A stretch of DNA of 64,000 bases from Solanum dulcamara (Eukaryota > Streptophyta > Magnoliopsida > Solanales > Solanaceae), in NCBI RefSeq assembly GCF_947179165.1, contig NC_077240.1:71131501-71195500 (forward strand), given 5' to 3'. The notes beneath the pieces are model-generated. The model had not been told where the DNA came from. It did not search any database and was given only the letters and a program-made list of their open reading frames with translations. The position numbers and the translations under genes are program-made. Below, piece after piece: positions 56,683 to 64,000 of this stretch (position 1 is the first letter of the stretch; each line of letters starts with the position of its first letter).

Positions 56683-59600
56683 AAGGCTACAAGGAGTGGG
56701 GTGGAGGTGAGGAAGTTGGATTTTAGTTTCATGTGGATTTCCAAGTCAAAAGATCAAGAATGAGAGTATTATGCAGGTGAATGGGGGGCCCTCTCTACAC
56801 TCCTAATCTCCTATAGTGTAGAAGGGAAAAAGAAAAAAAAAAGGGTAATAGTTAAAAAAATATATTTAAACTTTTTTTTTTGAGTTTCATATTTTAACTT
56901 ATTTAAATTATTATTTTGGTTGTATTAAAATATATCAGTGTTGGATTGATTTGGTGGAAACAAGCATCAATGTGTGGACTAATACAAAGAAACTAATAAT
57001 TTAGGTAGATAAAAGAAATAATTGATAGTTGAATTATGAAATACGGGAAAAATTAATTATCGTTATTTATTATATTTTAATTTATTTGTTCTACTTTTCT
57101 TTTTATTTCATTTCAAAAAGAATGTTTTCTTCTTTTTTTGACCAACTTTTAATTCAAACTTTTCACCTGACATATTTATGATTATAGATTAAAGGACATT
57201 TCGATAAATTTCATATATCTTTAATTTAATACCATAAAATTCAAAAACAATTTTTTTATCAAATTAAAATCAAATAAATAAATTAAAATTTGACAGAACA
57301 TGTGTTTTTGACTATTAACTTGAAAAAGGAAAATAGTACAAAATTTCACTACTAAAGAAGGGCATATATCTACTAGGAATTTTGGAATTATGCAATCTTT
57401 GTGTATAGTGCTGTTAACAGTAGTGTGTGTATGTATGTAATGAATGAATATCCTTTTGGTATTCTTTTTGACTCCCAGTTCAGTACTGTAATTTATTACA
57501 AGTGTTCAACACTACTTACCCTTTTTATTATGTGGTTGAACTAACCCTAGTGGACTATTTGACCAAACTCTAGGAAGATTGTTTTTTTTTAAAAAAATTG
57601 TTTATTTTAGAAAATTGAAATATTTGGCCAAGCAATTAGGAAGGGAAAAAAAGTGATTTTGCATTAATAGAAATTGTTTCTTTTAGAAGATGATTTTTTT
57701 TTCCTGCTGAAGCACTTTTGCAACCTTATCAAGCACAAATATTGTTACAATATTGATAGAAAAATATTTTCCAAATAAATTAGTCAAACCCAAACTGCAA
57801 AATTGAAAAGTAGTTTTTCTTTTTAAATAAAAATATGATTTTTTGGCAAAAGATTATTTTTTTAAAAAATAAAGAGATTTTAAACTATTTGGTTAAAATG
57901 GGCTATTAGTCAAATGAAAGGTGGGATGGGCGGGGGGGAGGGGGAATACTAGAAATGAAGGTTTTTCCGACCGTGAATTAGTGAGAAGTTTTTGTTATAT
58001 ACATAATTTTCTCATTCATTAATTTCTCATTGAGCCAGCTCACTTAGAAAATGTGTTGTCAAAAATATTTTTTCACTGAAATAATGGAAAACTTTCTAAT
58101 TTTTTAGTACGAAAATATTATTTTTTTCTCACAAATTCAATCGAAATATCTGTAAGAATGGCTGCTGAATATTTTTCAGTGGAAAAATAGTAATTTTTTT
58201 TAGTAGTAGGGGTGGGGGGAGAGGCCATAATTTTAGTTAAAAATTCCATTTGCAAAAAAATTCAAAAGTATTTGTGAAAAATAATTTTGACAAAAAATTA
58301 TTTTCAAAATAACAGATTTTAAATATAATATAATTAAGTGGGAAAAAGGTAAGGCAACAATTTCAGTTCAAAAATCCATTTGTCTTTTGGTACTTAATCA
58401 ACATATAACAATGATTCATCACTTGATAAGATTCCCAATTAGCACTTGTTGTTAATTAAAAATTATTGGAAAAAACAAACATTGTGTTTATCGACATAAT
58501 TGTCGTCGTCTTTCCATTGATTAAATGTGATAATGGGATATGTACTTAGTGCTAATACATCATGTGAATTAAGATTAGTGCAGGCCTTGAAAATGATTTA
58601 ATCAGAAAGAAGTAATTAATCACCATATAAGATAATTTTAGCCTCTAATTTTGGCATGACTTTGTTCATCAAATGCTTCATGATTTACACCACTATATAA
58701 TTGATAAGATAAGATTGAACAAGAGGATAACTTTTGATTAAGTTCTTTAGTGATTCCTTTGGTAGGTTTTTCACTTGATATTCGGTAGACTTTAGTGTTT
58801 TCGAAGAAAAAATTGTTATCAATGAAAACCTCCTTAGTTTCTCAATTTATTTCGCGGCGTAAAAGTCATTATTGACAAAATAATTACTATTAGATTATGT
58901 TATTTGAGCTTTGCTCTACCCTAAATTGTTGCTTTGTTTGTATTAATGATGATTAATCTCATTCATATTTCAAGTCATACTTTCGATTGCTTTTTGGAAA
59001 AGAAAATATTTGAAAGCTCCTATGATTTGTTGAGCAGTAGCGATAAGTTCGAAAAGGAAAACGTTTTAGAGCCCGACTAATATGTTATTCGAGTGAGAAT
59101 GTGAATAAGTAGAAAAGAAAAACGTCTTAGAGCCCGACTAATATAAATTCAAGTCTGAAAAACCTCACTTTACAACTTGTTTGGATGGTTTTCAGAATGT
59201 TAGCTATTGTCTTGTATTTCATTGTTACACTAAGAATGATGTTTGTTGTGATTATTATTTTAATTTTATTATATAGTATTGTTAAATTTGTTGTCATATA
59301 ACAATGGAAAATATCATTTTATGTAACGACTGATTTGATATGATTATACCATTACTTTATTTCTCTCTCATCTTGTCTTTACTTATTATTTAATGATCTT
59401 ATTTTGCCCTTTTCACCTTACCTTTTAGTATCTTACTTTTATTTTATATTATTTCAAGTTTATTCTTCATATTAATATTGTGTGATATTATGAAACAAAA
59501 AATATATATTATATTTATCAAAAATAAATATAATAAAATATACAACAACAACATATCTAGTGAAATCACACATGTAGAGTCTGGAGAAATATAATAAAAT

Positions 59601-60117
59601 ATAATATAACATGATATATTATAAAATAATATGTAATAATTGTTCAAATAAATTGTTAGGATAAATAAATTTCTATCAAAAATGAATTGTTTGGTGGGTA
59701 TCATGTCCTTAACATAGAAATAGAATATCTTCAAAATCCTCTTTTTAAACTCAAATTGATGAAAAGGGCTCCTAAGCTTAAAAGACTCTATATGAGTTAG
59801 GCTCCTTTTTAGTCATAGGGCTTCTTTTTTTAACATGAAAGAAAGCAAAGGTAAAAGTGAGAAGTGGAAACTTCTATACCCTTTGGTTAAATTAGATCAC
59901 TCTAAGAGTTCTTTTAAAAGTTTTACTTAAAAGTTTCATCCTAAAAAAATGCATAGAACAAGTAGGCAATGACAGAACATAACTTTATTGACTTCACATA
60001 GTTATTAGAGTATAATTAATCAAATGAAATTCCATATCTCAAGATACTTTTTCAGGTCTATCCCTATTTCGATACCTGCAAAAGTGTTGGTTCTCCAAGA
60101 TTAAAAGTATCACTTAG
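56683..60117. other. AT-rich intergenic DNA, no gene seen
   Basis: Contains a G-run motif (57923-57944) and a short tandem repeat of ACGTYTTAGAGCCCGACTAA (about 59061 and 59123). The open frame at 59444-59734 is AT-driven and has no domain. Confidence 0.5.
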
Positions 60118-60305
60118 TTTTTTTATATTTTTTAAATCGATGTTCGGAACTAGCATTAGAGCTGGCTAAATTGGAATCGTGCACTACGTGATCTATTTGG
60201 AGGTGAAGCTCTCAATAAAAAAAGTTTCATACCAAGGTTCGAACATGAGACTTCTGGTTAAAGGGAAAACAATATCACCACTGCGTAACAATCCATGTTG
60301 ATAAA
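60118..60305 (-). mobile_element. tRNA-derived SINE, minus orientation
   Basis: On the minus strand an A box (GTTACGCAGTGGTGA, 60289-60275) is followed about 30 bases later by a B box (GTTCGAACC, 60245-60237). The tail includes GATTCCAATTTAGCCAGCTC and GCTAGTTCCGAACATCGA, ending in an A-rich run near 60120. The layout and tail resemble a known Solanaceae SINE type. Confidence 0.7.
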
Positions 60306-62089
60306 CTAGCATTTAGTTGTTGCTCCCTCTGATATATAAGTGAATTGTTGGTATGACATACTCCTGTAGAAAAATATTTAAGGAAAAAATTAAAGATTAT
60401 TTTTCATAATTATTCTTTTAATTATTTTTAACTATTCTGCTAGAAAATGTAAAGTAGTTAAAAATTTTATTAAATTGAAGGGTAAATGTGAAAAAAAATC
60501 CGGCAATTTTATTAAAATCTGAGCAATTTATTTATTTTGAATTATGAAAAAAATAAACAATTCACTTAATATGAATTAAAAGGAGTAAAAGATTGAGAAA
60601 AATGACAAAAGCGATCCTTTGCAAATTCAAAATAGTCACTTAAATATGTATGAAGCTGTTTTGGTACTTTAAATTTGTTAAAAATTACTTTTTTCGTTTT
60701 AAGAAATATGAAAATACTTTTCTAAGTTTTATAACCACCCTTAAATTTTTATATAGAAGAATATATTTTTTGTGGATGGTTTTTTCAAATAAGTGAGATC
60801 AAATATGGGTAAGATATTGATAGTGTTACTAAATATTTGTCAAAAAAGTAAATGTGTCATTTTAAGAAAAAAAATTAATTGAAAAGAAAAACGTGTCATA
60901 TAAATTACGATAAAAGGAGTAACTTTTTTAGTTTCCGGCAAATCTCCATGATAGATTCTCTCTCAGCGTCAAATTTCATCATAGCCAATTCTTTTCCATC
61001 CAAATTTTGATGAACATAGTTATTTGGTAAATGGTGATAGGTGGTAGAGATTTATAAAATTATTCAAGATATACTCAAGATAAAACTTATTGTATTCGAT
61101 AATTACACCAATAAGTCAATAGATACTTGACATGTATTTGTACAAAGAGTTTTATAAATACTTATTATGATTAATTCATATATATTCTCACCTTATTAAA
61201 TTTACTTAAGTATAGTAAATTATTTGATGTAAATATCGAATAGAAATAAATATTTAACATGTGCTCAAGTTAGACGCAACACCACATTTATAAAAAAAAA
61301 AAACAAGAAAAGTTTGGTGGTCTCTTATCATAATAATTATATGTCATAAAAAGGGATAAGATTAACCTTTCATTATGTTCCTAAGACATCTTGCTTGTGC
61401 ATTGACATTGTGCAATTTCCACACTTCCCACTATTAGCCTCTCTTTTGTCCCCAACTTTTTTCAACATGTTTGATGATGGTGTGATGAGGAAGGGGCCAA
61501 TTCATACACTTGGGAAAAGTGGATATCTTTTTGTTTCTTGTTTTATTATTTTGTAATTTTTAATGTTTGTTAAACCTTTTAATTTTTTCAAGAATGAACA
61601 TGGGTTGGAATTTGGTGATGGGACAATATCATTAGTTTAAAACCTTTGGTTTTTTCCAACTCTTTCTTTTTTAATTATTGGACCACATGCTATCTATTTT
61701 AATACTCTCTTTGGGATATATTAATAGACCACACAAGAAAGAATAGTGGTCAAATCCTAAAACATACAACTTTGACTTGTGACATATGGCTTAGTCAAAG
61801 TCTTTTTTCTTCTTCATATTTTATTATAATAAATAGAATATATTGCTAATACAAAAAGAAATCTTTTGTCATGAAAGAAAAGATTTGAAATCTGTTTTTT
61901 TTTCTTCACAATTTGCTCTGGCATTATTATGCTAAAGTGTATTGAGTTTTGCTTTCCTTCTTCTTATATAATAAATAACTCTTTCTTTTTTTGTTGTATT
62001 GAAAATAAATTAAATAAAGATCTTATAATCAATAATAAGTAACTTGACTTAAATTTTAATAAAGTTAAAACTCCATGTTCTTTAATATA
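60306..62089. other. AT-rich intergenic DNA, no gene seen
   Basis: Only low-complexity text and fragments of CTCCCTCTGATATATAAGTG-type MITE ends (about 60326). Confidence 0.45.
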
Positions 62090-62281
62090 GTATTCTAGAA
62101 TATTAGTTTGGAGACCTCATGGGTGCTCAACTATTTTTAGCTCAGAAATTGATACATAAAATGGGTGCCCAGTTAATATATTTCAGTAAATCACTAAATT
62201 TTGTACATAAATAATATTATTTGTCACAAAAGGCAGTTGGTGCTTAAGCACCCATAATACATACCATAGGTCCACCACTGT
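62090..62281 (-). mobile_element. hAT-like MITE remnant
   Basis: On the minus strand the right tip reads CAGTGGTGGACCTATGG, followed by GGGTGCTTAAGCACC (a perfect palindromic core GGTGCTTAAGCACC). Further in, GGGTGCCCA and GGGTGCTCA lie in inverse relation. The left tip is not recognisable, so it is truncated or decayed. Confidence 0.55.
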
Positions 62282-62869
62282 TAGGAGGAGATAAAATATA
62301 AACAAATTTTACTTCTATTTTTATCGGATAAAAAGATTATTTGAAAATCATATTCTTATTTTTATAAAATAGAAAAATTGCTTTTAATAGTCATCTACTA
62401 AAAAGAAATTATCAAAGAACAATGCATATGTCACATCATTTGTGAAAAATTCTTTGTATGTTATGACTTAGGTACATTTTGATGGAATGAACTAAAATTT
62501 CTTTCATTTGTTTCCTTACTTAGAAAGGGTAATACTTTTGTACTAGGATAATCTTACTCTAATTAATTATCATGGAACATTTTCACATTTGGACAAAAAA
62601 TTAACAAACTGGAAATTTCTCCATCAATACTGGCCAAGAGAAAAAATAAGTAGGTGCCTTTCCTTGTCGATTTGCCTATTTTTTCCCCTTGTAATTTCTT
62701 TCTCATGCCAAACAAATCATTAGCCTAATTTATGTCATATCCTCATCAACAAATAACCACACCAAAGATTGTGGTAAAGTAATTAGTACAATTTTTTCTT
62801 TAATTAAAAATTTTTAGTTTGAATTTAAAGAATCGAATGACTTGTGATAGAGAGTATTTTATTCCTAAA
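62282..62869. other. AT-rich intergenic DNA, no gene seen
   Basis: No domain, RNA gene or repeat end was found. Confidence 0.4.
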
Positions 62870-63235
62870 ATTGAATTAGTCGCTTCATAGAAACCCCCCC
62901 AGAGACTTTCGTCCCCAGTATTCTCTATGGGCAAAGGCGTGCAGGATTGCCTGTTGATGCAAGGAATAAGGGCTACTAGTCTTTTCGGAAACACTTAGCC
63001 CCTTGACCTCTTCTCTCAAAAAAGCAAACGGGCAATCGGCTGCCTAAAGGACCGGGTTCCGACTTTTTCTTTTTGAGAAAGAAGAGGTTACTGGACAAGC
63101 GAAAGAGATGCCGATGAATATGGTTCGCGAAGCATCTGGCTGCTTATTGGATTGGTAGGTACAGTCTTTCTTCTAGGCTTCTGATTGAACTTTAAGGTAA
63201 TGGGAGAGAATGCAATCGACAGGACTTTAAAGCAA
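62870..63235. other. GC-richer segment, possibly organelle-derived (NUMT/NUPT)
   Basis: The segment is clearly richer in G and C than both flanks. It contains organelle-like text such as GACCGGGTTCCGAC and GAAAGAGATGCCGATGAATA. In one plus frame (about 63088-63183) it reads GYWTSERDADEYGSRSIW then a hydrophobic LLIGLVGTVFLLGF and a stop, like a small membrane-protein end, which I could not identify. The origin is inferred from composition only; an old host exon is an alternative. Confidence 0.35.
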
Positions 63236-63319
63236 ATACAAAAAAAAATTAAAAGTCAAACGTGTGAATTTTGAATACCAATTCTTTAAAAAGAAAGATA
63301 GCCTCGTATATAAAATATC

Positions 63320-63475
63320 ACATATTCACGCAAGGTCCAAAGAAAGATCGCACCTCATAAGTATAATAAAGATAACTTACTCTGATTCAAACGTCCGTGG
63401 CTATCAACTGCTCGAACTCATGGCCTACAAATTATACGAAGATAATTTTAGTATTACTTTAAAATTTCAAGATTT
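63320..63475 (-). mobile_element. Decayed tRNA-derived SINE, minus orientation
   Basis: The minus strand has a B-box-like GGCCATGAGTTCGAGCAG (about 63426-63409). After it come CCACGGACGTTTGAATCAG and GAGGTGCGATCTTTCTTTGG, the order expected of the AGGTCACGGGTTCGAG...GGTGCGGCCCTT SINE type. The A box is poorly kept. Confidence 0.55.
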
Positions 63476-63542
63476 TGTTTTAAAAAAAGATAAAAACAAA
63501 AAACAAAAAAAGAAAAAGACACAAATTAAGACATTGTACTAA

Positions 63543-64000
63543 AGTATGGGGAACAGTGGCTGAAACCTAAAGGTCTAGGCAGAGAAAAGCACGCTGTTCC
63601 ATGTATTGTGCCTGTCAAATGTATAACATGAGAGAGATTCCATTTGTTCCTTGGTAAACCCTATGCACTATATACTCTGTTTTTGTTTGTTTGATTAGAT
63701 ACGAAGTTTAAAAAATATAAAAAATTTATAATATTTTAAAACTATTTAAAATAAAATATATTGATAAAGATTTTTTATGCTTAAGTCATTGATAATTTCT
63801 TAAAATTATACGCATATTTCATTTAGACACTTTAACTATCACTATTATCTATTAAACATTTTTAACTATTCAAAAATTATTCCTATTAAACATTTCTTCA
63901 TAATCACCAAAAAATATGAAGTGTGTGATACACTCTCGATGACATGACAAAATGAATAATTAAAAGAAAAATTATGCGGATAAACAAACCTATACTAGTT
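63543..64000. other. AT-rich intergenic DNA, no gene seen
   Basis: No supported feature up to the window edge. Confidence 0.4.

Noticed and set aside
63264..63542. 92-residue frame ending in a lysine run
   Set aside because: Overlaps a decayed SINE and an A-rich tract; no family likeness.
1..64000. CRISPR arrays, bacterial operons, rRNA and tRNA genes
   Set aside because: None seen; tandem repeats here lack spacer structure, and tRNA-like boxes belong to SINEs.

Overview
This is AT-rich plant nuclear DNA, most likely from a Solanaceae genome (tomato, potato, pepper or relatives). The reasons are the composition, the repeat families (Tat/Ogre-like, Tekay/Del-like chromovirus and Athila-like Ty3/gypsy pieces, tRNA-derived SINEs, hAT- and Mutator-type MITEs) and the single intact gene, a three-exon ARGONAUTE7 (AGO7) on the minus strand. 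The species itself cannot be fixed by reading alone.

Layout. 1-7992 is the 3' end of a Tat/Ogre-like retrotransposon: an open integrase frame, a 3' untranslated region with 104-bp and 33-bp tandem repeats, and a long LTR (about 3836-7992) holding a 1.3-kb TTA array. It abuts the remainder of a second Tat-like LTR (7993-10079), which in turn interrupts a minus-strand gypsy gag (10080-10774) that still has its tRNA-Met primer site and part of its LTR. 12567-13563 is a non-autonomous Mutator-like element with long inverted repeats and a perfect 9-bp target duplication. 14450-19966 holds a decayed retroelement reading frame with an in-frame 360-bp duplication, followed by an Athila-like LTR. That LTR sits against a decayed plus-strand chromovirus pol (19967-22924, with a hAT MITE inside) and its LTR (23002-25142). 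25375-25643 holds a tiny secreted-peptide-like reading frame. 27.5-42.1 kb is SINE and gypsy debris in both orientations, including a solo LTR (37346-40623) with flanking near-duplicates nested in another LTR. 42.2-45.9 kb is a local segmental duplication in which one copy gained two insertions that the other lacks. 50919-55009 is AGO7. Upstream of AGO7 (55.1-64 kb) is non-coding DNA with a direct duplication of about 0.5 kb close to the promoter, two to three SINE/MITE remnants and a GC-richer, possibly organelle-derived segment.

Functionally the only gene I would call active is AGO7. In plants it binds miR390 and cleaves or marks TAS3 transcripts, giving ta-siRNAs that restrain ARF3/ARF4 and set leaf polarity and phase change. 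All catalytic and 5'-phosphate-pocket residues are present. Its regulatory surroundings are unusual: a 17-codon upstream ORF overlapping the start codon, a duplicated upstream region, and a repeat-expanded first intron containing a MITE. The other coding sequence is transposon-derived and mostly broken. Beyond that I see a recurring palindromic motif (CGCTWWAGCG-like) clustered near the start of several gypsy LTRs, which may be a shared regulatory device.
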